Positions 16,164 through 24,928 of a DNA stretch of 38,169 nucleotides are shown here, piece by piece. This DNA is from Bacteriovoracaceae bacterium UBA6261. Its GTDB lineage: Bacteria > Bdellovibrionota > Bacteriovoracia > Bacteriovoracales > Bacteriovoracaceae. The notes under the pieces were generated by a model that was given only the letters and a program-made list of their open reading frames with translations, had not been told where the DNA came from and did not search any database. Position numbers and translations under genes: made by a program. Numbering within the stretch: the first letter of the stretch is position 1; each line of letters starts with the position of its first letter. The stretch spans positions 1 to 38,169 of the forward strand of contig DJVH01000064.1 of the NCBI GenBank assembly GCA_002440825.1, in the 5' to 3' direction.

Positions 16164-19004
16164 TTACAGTAGTGGTCTGGCTTCTTTCGAGCCTGCTGAC
16201 GTTAAGCCGGCAGCATCATCAAGCGTTCTCTTCTTCTGTACCATCATATAGGCTTCAAAGATATCACCTTGTTTAATATCAGAATATCCTTCAAGAGCAA
16301 TACCACACTCGTAGCCATTCTTAACTTCTTTCGCATCGTCTTTGAAACGTTTAAGAGAAGAAAGTTTACCATCGTGCATGATCTTACCGTTTCTAAGAAG
16401 TCTGATGTTACATCCTTGAGCAATTTTTCCGTCGATGACATAAGAGCCCGCGATAACACCCGCTTTTGGAATGTTGAACACTTCGCGAACTTCAGCACGA
16501 CCGATAAATTCTTCAATAAACTCTGGATCAAGAAGACCTTCAAGAGCTAGTTTTACATCATTGATCAGTTCATAAATGACTGAATAGTTTTTAATATCGA
16601 CACCTTTGTCTTCTGCCATCTTACGAGCAGAAGTTACCGGTCTCATGTTAAAGCCGATAATAAATCCGCCAGAGGTTGATGCCATCTGAACGTCAGAATC
16701 AACGATTGGACCAACACCGCCTGCGACAACTTTAACGGCAACTTCACTGTTGCCAAGAGTTTCAAGTGCAGACTTGATCGCCTCGTATGACCCCTGGACA
16801 TCTGAACGAATAATAAGGTTGAGGAATTTTTGCTCTTCACCTTCTTTCGAAGCATTAGCAAAGAAGTCTTCAAGAGACACTTTTTTCTTCTCAGGAGCTG
16901 CAGTCAGAAGCTTTCTTTCGCTTACGCGGTTTTCAGCAATCTTCTTCGCTTCTCTTTCATTTTTCACTGTATTGAGACGGTCTCCAGGTGCTGGAGTCGA
17001 TTCAAGACCAAGAATCTGAACAGGAGTAGATGGTCCTGCTGAGTTTAAGTTTTCACCTTTGTGATCGATGAGTGAACGGGCGCGCCCGAACGTTTCACCA
17101 ACAACAACGTAATCACCTTTATTCAATGTTCCGTTTTGAACAAGGATCGTAGCGATTGGCCCGCGACCAGGTTCAATTTTCGATTCAATAACAACACCAT
17201 CGACTACGCCTTTTGGATTAGCGCGAAGATCGAGGATTTCCGCCTGAAGAAGAATCGCTTCAAGAAGCTCATCAATGCCTTCGCCTTTCAGCGCTGACAC
17301 GTGAACGTATTGAGTTTGTCCACCCCAGTCTTCGGGCATCAAGTTGTACTCAGTCAGTTCCTGCTTCACTCTATCCGGATTTACACCCGGCTTATCCATC
17401 TTGTTGACGGCAACGATGATAGGAACGCCTGCGTTTTCGCAGAACTTAATTGATTCTTTCGTCTGAGGCATAACACCGTCGTCACCGGCAACAACCAGAA
17501 CAACGATATCAGTAGCATTCGCTCCACGTTGTCTCATGGCCGCAAAAGCTGCGTGACCAGGAGTATCCAGGAACGTAATATTTTTTCCTTCATCAGTAGT
17601 GACTGAGTAAGCACCGATGTGCTGAGTGATCCCACCCGCTTCACCAGAAGCTACTTTCGCTTTTCTGACTGTATCAAGTAGAGTTGTTTTCCCATGGTCA
17701 ACGTGCCCCATGATTGCAACAACCGGCGGTCTCATTGGAAGTTTTGTTTTTTCTTCCTCTGAAAGTGCTCCACCCTTCTGAATAATTTTTTCTTCATTGA
17801 ATGCTTTATCTTCAACTCTGTAGCCAAACAACGCACAAATATCAGCGGCCAGTTTTGGACCAACGTAATCTGTTTCTTTAACAAGAAGGTCCAACTTCAA
17901 ACATTCATCGATGAGATCTTTAAACTTCATCGAGAGTTTTCTTGCCAGTTCGCCAAGTTCAACACCTTTATGGATTTGAACAACGCGCTTTGATTCTTTC
18001 ATTTCTGTAATTTCTGTCTGCTGAGTTGGTCCCACGTAATCCTTTTTTCTCATGATCTGAGTGTAGATCGGTCTACCTGTTCCGCTTAGAGTAGTATACG
18101 AACGCAACTCTTCTTCTGCGCGAGATAATGTAAGGGCCTGTGCTTTACTTGCGATAACTTTTTTACCAGTCATCATAGTAGCTAGACCACCCATGCGCTT
18201 TTTATTTTCTTCTTCTTCACCACGTTTTTTGGAATCTAATTCCTCTTCCGCAGTCATTGCAGGTCCACCAACTTTAGCTGCAGCCGCTTTGCGAGCTTCT
18301 TCGCGTGCTTTAGCTTCCTGTTGTTCTTTGAAATTTGGATCCTTAGAAGGAGTGTACACTGGAGTAAAACGGTGAGGACGATCGATGCTCGATTTTTTCT
18401 CCTCAACTTTTGCTGCAGGTTTTTCTTCAACGGCTGCACTTTCAGGTTTCACCACAGGTTTAGAAACGACTCGTAAACCGCCAGTCGAAGCTGCTGCTTT
18501 TTCTGCTGATTCAATCGTTTCTTCTCTAGCGGAAACAGTTTCATGCGATTCTTCTTCAGATTCTTCAGGATAGGCTGCCCTTGCAGTCATTCTTTCCTGA
18601 GTTTCTTCATGAAGATCTTCAGAGGCTGATTCTTTTTCATCAGTCTTTCTTCTGATAACTGTCGCTTTCTTCTTCACAGCAGGAGCTGCTTTTTTAGCTA
18701 CACCTTCTGTGGCTTCCGCAACAGGCTCTTCTTTTTTCTCAGCAGCTTTCGTCACAACAGTTTTCTTTTCCGTTGTTTTAGCTTCGGCTGACGGCGCTTT
18801 TTTACGCACAACTTTTTTCTTTGGTTCAGCCGCCTGAGTTTCTTCTTTTTCCTTTTGGATATCAGAGAGAAACTTGGCAACATCTTCATCAGAAAGCTCG
18901 GCCATGTGATTTCTCACATTAAAGCCTTTTGCTTTTAAAGATTCGACCAGATCTAGCGGGCCTATCTCTAATTCTTTTGCCAGTTCAAAAACTTTTTTAG
19001 GCAT
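16164..19004 (-). CDS. infB: Translation initiation factor IF-2
   Basis: This GTPase places fMet-tRNA on the 30S subunit and promotes subunit joining. Domains in order: an IF2_N module (KKVFELAKELEIGPLDLVE) at 1-55; a low-complexity Lys/Ala/Glu-rich segment to about 300; a second IF2_N module (GVELGELARKLSMKFKDLI) near 345-410; the G domain with GHVDHGKT (433-440), DTPGHAAF and NKMDKPG; then domains II-IV including the C2 end that binds initiator tRNA. Length of 946 is within the range for long IF-2 forms. It lies between nusA (23-base gap) and rbfA (9-base gap). No YlxR or YlxQ gene separates it from nusA. Confidence 0.97.
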   Translation of the reverse strand: MPKKVFELAKELEIGPLDLVESLKAKGFNVRNHMAELSDEDVAKFLSDIQKEKEETQAAEPKKKVVRKKAPSAEAKTTEKKTVVTKAAEKKEEPVAEATEGVAKKAAPAVKKKATVIRRKTDEKESASEDLHEETQERMTARAAYPEESEEESHETVSAREETIESAEKAAASTGGLRVVSKPVVKPESAAVEEKPAAKVEEKKSSIDRPHRFTPVYTPSKDPNFKEQQEAKAREEARKAAAAKVGGPAMTAEEELDSKKRGEEEENKKRMGGLATMMTGKKVIASKAQALTLSRAEEELRSYTTLSGTGRPIYTQIMRKKDYVGPTQQTEITEMKESKRVVQIHKGVELGELARKLSMKFKDLIDECLKLDLLVKETDYVGPKLAADICALFGYRVEDKAFNEEKIIQKGGALSEEEKTKLPMRPPVVAIMGHVDHGKTTLLDTVRKAKVASGEAGGITQHIGAYSVTTDEGKNITFLDTPGHAAFAAMRQRGANATDIVVLVVAGDDGVMPQTKESIKFCENAGVPIIVAVNKMDKPGVNPDRVKQELTEYNLMPEDWGGQTQYVHVSALKGEGIDELLEAILLQAEILDLRANPKGVVDGVVIESKIEPGRGPIATILVQNGTLNKGDYVVVGETFGRARSLIDHKGENLNSAGPSTPVQILGLESTPAPGDRLNTVKNEREAKKIAENRVSERKLLTAAPEKKKVSLEDFFANASKEGEEQKFLNLIIRSDVQGSYEAIKSALETLGNSEVAVKVVAGGVGPIVDSDVQMASTSGGFIIGFNMRPVTSARKMAEDKGVDIKNYSVIYELINDVKLALEGLLDPEFIEEFIGRAEVREVFNIPKAGVIAGSYVIDGKIAQGCNIRLLRNGKIMHDGKLSSLKRFKDDAKEVKNGYECGIALEGYSDIKQGDIFEAYMMVQKKRTLDDAAGLTSAGSKEARPLL

Positions 19005-19027
19005 TATTAACTCCGTTTACATAACTT

Positions 19028-20440
19028 TTATTTCAATTTGAATGCGGCCAGTTCTTCTCTCAGGCGTTTTTCAGCTTCAGAGAATTTATCTTTTCCATCA
19101 CCTGATTCGTCTTTCTCTCTATGTTTATCAAGAAGACCTTTGTAGGCAGGAACGGCCGAAGCAGAAACCAATTCTTCTTCATCAGACTCAAGATTGATTA
19201 CGCCTTTTTCAATGGCCTCATGTGTATCTTTCAGGATTTGAGCGCCATCAGCTTCAGTTCCATGAATGATTCCACCAAGCGTTTCTGCATCTAGAGCAGC
19301 AAGATCGCCAATGGCCATGATTCCGTTTTGAACAAGCATTTGCGCACGGGCATCAGAAACTGAGGCAATCTGTACCAGACTCTCAACAGCTTTCTTGATT
19401 TTTTCCTGTAGCTTCGTTTTAGAAATAATATTGATCTTGTAACCTGTCAGCATCGCAGCAAGACGAACATTTTGTCCGCGGCGGCCGATAGCAAGAGACA
19501 ATTGATCTTCTTCAACAACGACATCCATTGAATAGTTGTTGTGATCGACCATAATGTTTGAAATTTCAGATGGAGCAAGAGCAGCTCTTGCAAATGTTTC
19601 GATATCAGAGTTCCAACGAACGATATCGATTTTTTCACCTTGAAGTTCGTTCACAACGTTTTGAACGCGCGATCCTTTCATACCAACGCAAGCACCAACC
19701 GGATCAATTTCTTTGTCAGAAGTATAGACAGCGATTTTCGCTCTCTGACCTGGTTCGCGAGCTGCTGATTTGATTTCGATGTTGCCATCGAGAATTTCAG
19801 GAACTTCTTGTTCAAAAAGTTTTACAAGATACATCGGCGATGTTCTTGAAAGACGGATTTCTGGACCTCTGTTCGTCATGACAACTTCAGAAAGGTAAGC
19901 TTGAATTCTGTCACCAGTTTTAAAGTTTTCACCAGGAATAAGTTCTTTTCTTGGGAGAACAGCATCTGATTTTCCAAGGTCAACGATAACGTTTCCACGC
20001 TCGTATCTTCTTGCGATACCTGTAACGAGTTCACCTTCTCTGTGTTTGAAATCAGAGAAAAGAATTTCTCTTTCTGCGTCTCTTACTTTCTGGAAAATGA
20101 TCTGACGAGCTGTCTGAACATCAACGCGTGTGAAATTCGGGTTTTCAATTCTGATACCAAGCTGGTCGCCGATTTCAACTTCACTGTCGAGATTTTTTGC
20201 ATCATCAAGTTTGATTTCAATGATTGGATCTTTAACCTGATCTACAACATTTTTGTATTGATAAATTTCGATTTCATCTTCGGCGTCGTTGTAACGTGTT
20301 TCATATTCACCTTGAATACCGAATTTTTTTCTAGCTGTAACAAGGAATGCTTGTTCAATAGCGCGAACAACAACTCTTTTGTCGATTCCGCGGTCTTTTC
20401 CTAAAGTTTCAATCATTCTTCCTAATTCTGAGAAATTCAT
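19028..20440 (-). CDS. nusA: Transcription termination/antitermination factor NusA
   Basis: NusA binds RNA polymerase and nascent RNA, increasing pausing and intrinsic termination. The N-terminal domain (MNFSELGRMIETLGKDRGID to about 125) is followed by the S1 domain (EGELVTGIARRYERGNVIVDLG), then KH domains with DPVGACVGMKGSRVQNVVNEL and LSLAIGRRGQNVRLAAMLTG, and a C-terminal helix-hairpin-helix-like module (MLVQNGIMAIGDLAALDAET). With 470 residues it has at most one such C-terminal unit, against two in E. coli. Gap to rimP 21 bases. A terminator hairpin in front of the operon could allow NusA to regulate its own level (inference). Confidence 0.97.
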   Translation of the reverse strand: MNFSELGRMIETLGKDRGIDKRVVVRAIEQAFLVTARKKFGIQGEYETRYNDAEDEIEIYQYKNVVDQVKDPIIEIKLDDAKNLDSEVEIGDQLGIRIENPNFTRVDVQTARQIIFQKVRDAEREILFSDFKHREGELVTGIARRYERGNVIVDLGKSDAVLPRKELIPGENFKTGDRIQAYLSEVVMTNRGPEIRLSRTSPMYLVKLFEQEVPEILDGNIEIKSAAREPGQRAKIAVYTSDKEIDPVGACVGMKGSRVQNVVNELQGEKIDIVRWNSDIETFARAALAPSEISNIMVDHNNYSMDVVVEEDQLSLAIGRRGQNVRLAAMLTGYKINIISKTKLQEKIKKAVESLVQIASVSDARAQMLVQNGIMAIGDLAALDAETLGGIIHGTEADGAQILKDTHEAIEKGVINLESDEEELVSASAVPAYKGLLDKHREKDESGDGKDKFSEAEKRLREELAAFKLK

Positions 20441-20461
20441 TTTAACCTACCTAGCTATTTC

Positions 20462-20986
20462 TTAATCTTTAAGGTTATTAAAGTCTGTTTCTAAATTTGC
20501 TTTTTTAATTTGTGTATAAGGCACATTGACTTGAACGCCTTTAGCGTCAATCACAAGGCCTTCATCGTTTGCTTCTACAAGCTTCACTTTTATTTTTAAG
20601 TTATTGCGAAGGGCCTTCGGGAAATCCGGATAAACCGTTTCATCAATTTTTTTGTTCAATCCAAGTGTGATGTCCTGACCGACAACACCTCTAAAATGGT
20701 CCACTGTGGTTAAATTGCGGAAAAGCCCCGGCGAAGAAACTTCAAGCGTAAAATTATCAGGAATCCACGTTTCCGTTTCCATATAAGGATTAAAAGCGCG
20801 GTCAACGCGAACACAATCATCTAGAACGGCGGTCTTTGTTTTTGGATCCATAATGAACAAACGCAATTCACCGGATGGTGCATGCCACTCAAGATCATAC
20901 ATCTCTAAATTTTGCTCATTTAAAATCTTTGAAGAAAGCTCGAAAAACTTTTGTTCCAAACCACTTCTAGGACCGCGAAGAACCAT
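20462..20986 (-). CDS. rimP: Ribosome maturation factor RimP
   Basis: RimP assists assembly of the 30S subunit. The protein shows the two-domain RimP layout: an N-terminal alpha/beta domain (MYDLEWHAPSGELRLFIMDP, then DDCVRVDRAFNPYME and FTLEVSSPGLFRNLTTVDHF) and a C-terminal SH3-like domain (LVEANDEGLVIDAKGVQVNVPYTQIKKANLE, quoted in parts of the family pattern). The VSSPGL-R motif is the family hallmark. GGGGTC lies nine bases before the ATG, immediately after the T-run of the leader terminator. First gene of the nusA-infB operon. Confidence 0.93.
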   Translation of the reverse strand: MVLRGPRSGLEQKFFELSSKILNEQNLEMYDLEWHAPSGELRLFIMDPKTKTAVLDDCVRVDRAFNPYMETETWIPDNFTLEVSSPGLFRNLTTVDHFRGVVGQDITLGLNKKIDETVYPDFPKALRNNLKIKVKLVEANDEGLVIDAKGVQVNVPYTQIKKANLETDFNNLKD

Positions 20987-21003
20987 GAATTAAGACCCCA
21001 TAT

Positions 21004-21039
21004 AAAAAAAAAGGGCGGAATCGTAAGAAGTCCACCCTT
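21004..21039 (-). terminator. Intrinsic terminator in the rimP-nusA leader (candidate attenuator)
   Basis: On the minus strand the stem AAGGGTGGA (from 21039-21031) pairs with TCCGCCCTT (21019-21011), nine pairs with one G-T, loop of 11, then a run of nine or more T. It lies only about 20 bases before the rimP start and downstream of the predicted rimP promoter, so it should interrupt operon transcription unless overridden. Confidence 0.75.
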
Positions 21040-21066
21040 GATATCAGTTAAATATTTTCGGCGATA

Positions 21067-21113
21067 GTAACCTTTTAGAAAGTTCTAAAAATAGTGCATA
21101 GATAAAAAGTTAC
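21067..21113 (-). promoter_or_regulatory. Long imperfect hairpin in the rimP leader
   Basis: In the minus-strand transcript GTAACTTTTTA (21113-21103) can pair with TAAAAGGTTAC (21077-21067), eleven pairs with one wobble. A second, mutually exclusive hairpin inside it, TTTTAGAA-CT-TTCTAAAA, uses part of the right arm. Alternative pairing upstream of a terminator is typical of regulated leaders, but no known riboswitch class was recognised. Confidence 0.45.
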
Positions 21114-21122
21114 TACGTGAGC

Positions 21123-21150
21123 ACTATAACAAAATTTTAGGGATTTGCAA
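21123..21150 (-). promoter_or_regulatory. Sigma-70-like promoter for rimP-nusA-infB operon
   Basis: On the minus strand TTGCAA (21150-21145) and TATAGT (21128-21123) are separated by 16 bases. Transcription would start near 21116, giving a leader of about 130 bases with two hairpins before rimP. Confidence 0.55.
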
Positions 21151-21176
21151 ACAATCCTCTCTTTATATGCGCCTTT

Positions 21177-21638
21177 CTAAAAGTCGGCGGTCATAATAAG
21201 AGCTCCTCTGCCGTTTCCATAAAAATCTTTCTTTCGATGAATCACTTTAAAACCGCAATTCTGGTAGAGTTTTTGTGCCGCATGATTATCATCTTCGACT
21301 TCGAGGAAGAAATGATGAATTCCCACTGTTCTAAGACTGACTAAATCATGCTCAAGAAGATGTCGGGCCAGTCCTTTTCCACGATATTCCGGATGCACGA
21401 CTATTTTCAATAAATGCGCAAAGGAATCTGCGCGCGACAGATCAAAAAGAGAAAAACCTATTAACTCATGATGCTCCAATGCAACCATCAATGATCGGTC
21501 ATGGCCATGAAAGAGCTGAGACCATGATTCTATAGACCATGGTGTAGGGAAAAACTTTTTATCAAGTTCATAAAGAGCGAAGGCCATGGCGCTGGTTAAA
21601 GCATCATGGCCTTCGATATTTTTAAAAATAGTAGACAT
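21177..21638 (-). CDS. rimI: GNAT N-acetyltransferase, RimI-like
   Basis: Residues 25-150 form a GNAT domain. FFPTPWSIESWSQLF matches the alpha-1/alpha-2 signature of RimI, LLKIVVHPEYRGKGLARHLLEHDL is motif A with the Q/RxxGxG/A acetyl-CoA pyrophosphate loop (RGKGLA), and EVEDDNHAAQKLYQNCGFKVIHRKKDFYG is motif B with the catalytic region 'N..A..LY...GF'. RimI acetylates the N-terminal Ala of ribosomal protein S18. Length of 153 is normal. It lies nine bases after the TPR regulator gene and probably shares its transcript; the rimP promoter begins after its stop. The assignment to RimI rather than another GNAT is likely, not certain. Confidence 0.8.
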   Translation of the reverse strand: MSTIFKNIEGHDALTSAMAFALYELDKKFFPTPWSIESWSQLFHGHDRSLMVALEHHELIGFSLFDLSRADSFAHLLKIVVHPEYRGKGLARHLLEHDLVSLRTVGIHHFFLEVEDDNHAAQKLYQNCGFKVIHRKKDFYGNGRGALIMTADF

Positions 21639-21647
21639 TGGTAAAAA

Positions 21648-22916
21648 TTAAACCGGAGAACTTAAATCAACGTTACCAATTGAACGCTCAGAGTTGGTCT
21701 TCACTTCCATATGGAAACGAATTTTCGCCTGAGGATTAAATGTGTAACCGTCTTTTCCGCGAATGATGTACTTGCGTTTTGCATCTCCATCTTCTGGTTC
21801 AATCAGTTTTCTCAAGCGAGAAACAGACGTGTAAATCAATTTGTCATGGATAAGCGGATTGTATTCGTCTTTCCAGATCATCTTCGCAAGCTGTTCTTTA
21901 TCGAAGTATGTTCCCGGATTTTTTGAAAGAAGGAAAAGAATTTCAAGAAGGACAAAGCGATGTTTAAAATCGATTGTTCCTAAAGTTCTTTCAACAATTT
22001 TTCTGTTAGTGCGGTCGAGGTAAAGATCCACTGTTGAATCGTTGACGTCATCAATTTCAGCTTCAATCAAATGATTTAAACGCTTGAAGACGGCGGTATC
22101 GATAGATTCCTGGGCCAGGTGGAACATATTAAGAGCATCGTCAAAATTTCCGGCTTTTTTAAGAGCGGTCGCTTTACCGAAAAGAATGTATCCGTATAGG
22201 TTCCAGCATTTTTTGCTTTGCAGGTATTCGTTGGCAAGCTTGTAATAGTTAAGTGCTTTTTCATTTTCATTCATTTCAATGAAAATTTTAGCGTAATAAG
22301 TATACATTGCACCCGACAGGTAGAACTTCTTGATGATTTTCAGGAGATCATTAAGTTGATCTAAGAAGCGCAGAGAAGTTTCATAATCTTTTCTATAAAA
22401 AGAATTTGTCGCAAGAGCAAGAAGACATTTTGACAGAAGTTCAGGTTCATTTTCTTCAGAAGATTTTTTGTAAGCGAGCTCGAAATTCGCTTTAGCTTCT
22501 TCGAAACTGCCGCTGTAATTTTTCACAACACCCAGGTTGTAAAAGAATTCAGATGTAAGAGTCGGAAGGGCGCGGCTTAATGCATCCATCAACTTTTCAC
22601 TTTCATGAATATATTTTTGCGCTTTAGTGTCTTCTAATTTTTCTGAAGCAATTCTAATTAAGAACCCATAAGTTTTCAGAATAGAAAATCCATCTCTGAT
22701 TGGATCTGCAAAAGACAAAGCTTTGACAAACGCTTCTTCGGCCTTATCTAAATCAGCTTTATCGTAATAGACTTTTCCAAGCTGATAATAAGACCTACCA
22801 ATGTCAGAATTCGTGATTTCACTCGTAATTTTTTTCAGATCATCCTGAAAAAGACCAAGCGCTGGATGACCTTCAGATTGCGTTTCTGAAATTCCAAAAT
22901 CTTGAGTAGATACCAT
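21648..22916 (-). CDS. TPR protein with C-terminal OmpR/PhoB-type winged helix
   Basis: Start at ATG 22914-22916 (MVSTQDFGIS), with GGAG six bases upstream; earlier in-frame ATGs at 22976 and 23000 overlap the predicted promoter. Residues about 45-300 contain tetratricopeptide repeats, for example YYQLGKVYYDKADLDKAEEA, FFYNLGVVKNYSGSFEEAKA and YGYILFGKATALKKAGNFDD. Residues about 305-405 are a winged-helix domain (RFVLLEILFLLSKNPGTYFD, KEQLAKMIW, LIYTSVSRLRKLIEP, YIIRGKDGYTFNP), the fold of OmpR/PhoB response-regulator outputs. No receiver domain is present, so the TPR part may bind a protein or peptide partner. Such stand-alone TPR-wHTH regulators are frequent in Bdellovibrio relatives. The target is unknown. 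Confidence 0.82.
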   Translation of the reverse strand: MVSTQDFGISETQSEGHPALGLFQDDLKKITSEITNSDIGRSYYQLGKVYYDKADLDKAEEAFVKALSFADPIRDGFSILKTYGFLIRIASEKLEDTKAQKYIHESEKLMDALSRALPTLTSEFFYNLGVVKNYSGSFEEAKANFELAYKKSSEENEPELLSKCLLALATNSFYRKDYETSLRFLDQLNDLLKIIKKFYLSGAMYTYYAKIFIEMNENEKALNYYKLANEYLQSKKCWNLYGYILFGKATALKKAGNFDDALNMFHLAQESIDTAVFKRLNHLIEAEIDDVNDSTVDLYLDRTNRKIVERTLGTIDFKHRFVLLEILFLLSKNPGTYFDKEQLAKMIWKDEYNPLIHDKLIYTSVSRLRKLIEPEDGDAKRKYIIRGKDGYTFNPQAKIRFHMEVKTNSERSIGNVDLSSPV

Positions 22917-22971
22917 AGCATTCTCCAAAAAATAGGGTCCGCTTTTCACATCAGAAAAGTTGAGATGCAAC

Positions 22972-23000
22972 GTCATATCACAAGCGGTTTTGAGCGTCAA
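22972..23000 (-). promoter_or_regulatory. Strong sigma-70-like promoter for the TPR regulator
   Basis: On the minus strand TTGACG (23000-22995) and TATGAC (22977-22972) are spaced by 17 bases. The start site near 22965 gives a leader of about 50 bases to the ATG at 22916. Confidence 0.65.
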
Positions 23001-23041
23001 AACACCGTTGTAAGATTTTTCTAAAAGTAAGATTCAACTCG

Positions 23042-23070
23042 TTGATTTATATGGGTGGCACTGGTAATCT
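23042..23070 (+). promoter_or_regulatory. Possible promoter for thrS
   Basis: TTGATT (23042-23047) and TAATCT (23065-23070) are spaced by 17 bases. It lies 45 bases before the thrS ATG and is divergent from the TPR-gene promoter. No T-box antiterminator sequence was seen. Confidence 0.4.
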
Positions 23071-23115
23071 AGCACTGTAAAATTTTCATCACTTTCCCCC
23101 ATTTCGGAGACTTAA

Positions 23116-24864
23116 ATGGCCAAATACGATCTTGACACTATTCGCCACTCTACTGCTCACCTCATGGCCCAGGCCGTTAATCGTCTTTTTAAAGACCATA
23201 ATCCGCAATTCGGGATAGGTCCTGTCATTGAAAACGGATTTTATTACGACATTGATATGGACGTAAAAATCACGGACGAAGACCTGGAAAAAATTGAAAA
23301 AACCATGCAGGAGATTATCGATGAAAAACTTCCTATTCAAAGAATGGTGATGTCTCGCGATGAATCTGTTGAGTTCTGGAAGAAGAAAAACCAGCCGCTC
23401 AAGGTTGAGGTCGTTTCAAGTATTCCTGCCACTGAAGAAATTTCTATGTACCAGCAAGGTGAGTTCGTTGATCTTTGCCGTGGACCGCACGTCGAGAACA
23501 CTGGTCACCTTCCAAAATTCTTTAAACTTCTGCATACAGCGGGAGCTTACTGGAAAGGTGATTCCAACAATAAAATGCTTCAGAGAATTTACGCTGCTTC
23601 ATTCACTACAAAAAAACAGCTTGAAGATCACCTGAACTTCCTGGAAGAAGCTAAGAAACGCGATCATAGAAAATTAGGAAAAGAGCTTGAGCTCTTCCAC
23701 TTTGAATCTGTCGCTCCTGCTTCGCCTTTTTTTATGCCTAAAGGTGCGAGCGTTTATAACGAACTCGTATCATTCATGCGAAGAATTTATGTGAAGTACG
23801 GCTACGATGAAGTGATCACGCCGATGCTTCTCGATTCCGAACTATGGCATACTTCCGGGCATTATGCTCACTATAAAGAGAACATGTACTTTTCACAGGT
23901 CGACAAGAAAGAATTTGCCCTTAAGCCGATGAACTGTCCGTGCCACATGCTCATGTTCAAGCACTACAAATATTCTTACCGCGATCTTCCTATGAGATAT
24001 GCGGATTTCGGTCGTCTTCACCGCTATGAATCTGCTGGTGCAGTCGCTGGTCTTACACGAGTCCGTTCATTCTGCCAGGACGATGCTCACATCTTTATTT
24101 CTCTTGAAGGAATTGAAGCAGAAATTTTAAAACTAATGGAAATGTTCTTCATCTGCTATGACCATTTTGGGTTCAAACAAATCAGAGTCGGTCTTTCAAC
24201 TCGACCGGAATCCAAAGCGGGTGACGATGCCACATGGGATATTGCTGAGTCAGCTTTAAAAGCAGCTCTCGACAAGACTGGACAGACTTATCATATCAAT
24301 GAAGGCGACGGAGCTTTCTACGGACCAAAAATTGACATTCAAATCTCAGATGCTATCGGCAGATGGCATCAGTTGGGTACAATCCAGCTGGACTTCCAAC
24401 TACCGGATCGCTTCGATTTAAAATATACAAATGAAGAAGGTAAAGATGTCCGTCCAGTGGTCATCCACCGCGCGCTTCTTGGTTCTCTTGAGCGCTTTAT
24501 TGGCGTTTATCTTGAACACGTGGCCGGGATCTTCCCTTTCTGGCTAGCTCCTGAACAAGCAGTTATCGTTCCGGTGTCAACAGACAAGCATCTTGAGTTC
24601 TGTAAAACTCTTGCTGCCGAGCTGAAAGAGCTTGGCCTCAGAATTAAAGTTGATGAAAGAAATGAGACTATGGGGTACAAGACTCGTCAGATTCAGCAGT
24701 CTAAAGTTCCATTCATGCTTGTTGTAGGCGACAGAGAAATGGAAAACAAGGCCGTCAGTATTCGTGCCCACGGTGAACAGGGCTCAAAGAACCTGACTAT
24801 TGCTGAATTAAAAGAAGCTTTTTTGAAATTAAATGAGGAAAGAATTCCTGCAAAATTAAGATAA
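23116..24864 (+). CDS. thrS: Threonyl-tRNA synthetase lacking the TGS domain
   Basis: ThrRS charges tRNA-Thr. The protein starts directly in the editing domain, with HSTAH (H11, H15) and CRGPH (C121, H125), the four residues that clear mischarged Ser-tRNA. The class II core follows: KPMNCPCHMLMFKHY with the zinc Cys, motif 2 GRLHRYESAGAVAGLTRVRS then FCQDDAHIF, and motif 3 VVIHRALLGSLERF. The anticodon-binding domain ends the protein (AVIVPVSTDKHLEF ... VVGDREMENKAVSIRAHG). At 582 residues it is about 60 shorter than E. coli ThrRS; the missing part is the N-terminal TGS domain, as in some other bacteria. NCPCH differs from the usual NCPGH. GGAG lies eight bases before the ATG. Confidence 0.96.
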   Translation: MAKYDLDTIRHSTAHLMAQAVNRLFKDHNPQFGIGPVIENGFYYDIDMDVKITDEDLEKIEKTMQEIIDEKLPIQRMVMSRDESVEFWKKKNQPLKVEVVSSIPATEEISMYQQGEFVDLCRGPHVENTGHLPKFFKLLHTAGAYWKGDSNNKMLQRIYAASFTTKKQLEDHLNFLEEAKKRDHRKLGKELELFHFESVAPASPFFMPKGASVYNELVSFMRRIYVKYGYDEVITPMLLDSELWHTSGHYAHYKENMYFSQVDKKEFALKPMNCPCHMLMFKHYKYSYRDLPMRYADFGRLHRYESAGAVAGLTRVRSFCQDDAHIFISLEGIEAEILKLMEMFFICYDHFGFKQIRVGLSTRPESKAGDDATWDIAESALKAALDKTGQTYHINEGDGAFYGPKIDIQISDAIGRWHQLGTIQLDFQLPDRFDLKYTNEEGKDVRPVVIHRALLGSLERFIGVYLEHVAGIFPFWLAPEQAVIVPVSTDKHLEFCKTLAAELKELGLRIKVDERNETMGYKTRQIQQSKVPFMLVVGDREMENKAVSIRAHGEQGSKNLTIAELKEAFLKLNEERIPAKLR

Positions 24865-24878
24865 CAAGAAAAACATAA

Positions 24879-24911
24879 AGTGACGGGGGAATGGATTCCC
24901 CTTTCATCACT
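24879..24911 (+). other. Hairpin between thrS and ddl
   Basis: GGGGA (24886-24890) pairs with TCCCC (24897-24901); an outer AGTGA (24879-24883) pairs with TCACT (24907-24911). There is no T-run, so it is a weak terminator at best. It may mark an mRNA processing or stability site between thrS and the following run of genes. Confidence 0.4.
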
Positions 24912-24928
24912 ACCGAAGGATTGGCCCC

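Noticed and set aside
20042..20404. 120-codon open frame on the plus strand, rich in Phe, Asn and Ile
   Set aside because: Antisense to the N-terminal part of nusA; composition is a mirror effect.
23001..23115. T-box riboswitch before thrS
   Set aside because: The leader is short and lacks the antiterminator bulge sequence and a terminator.
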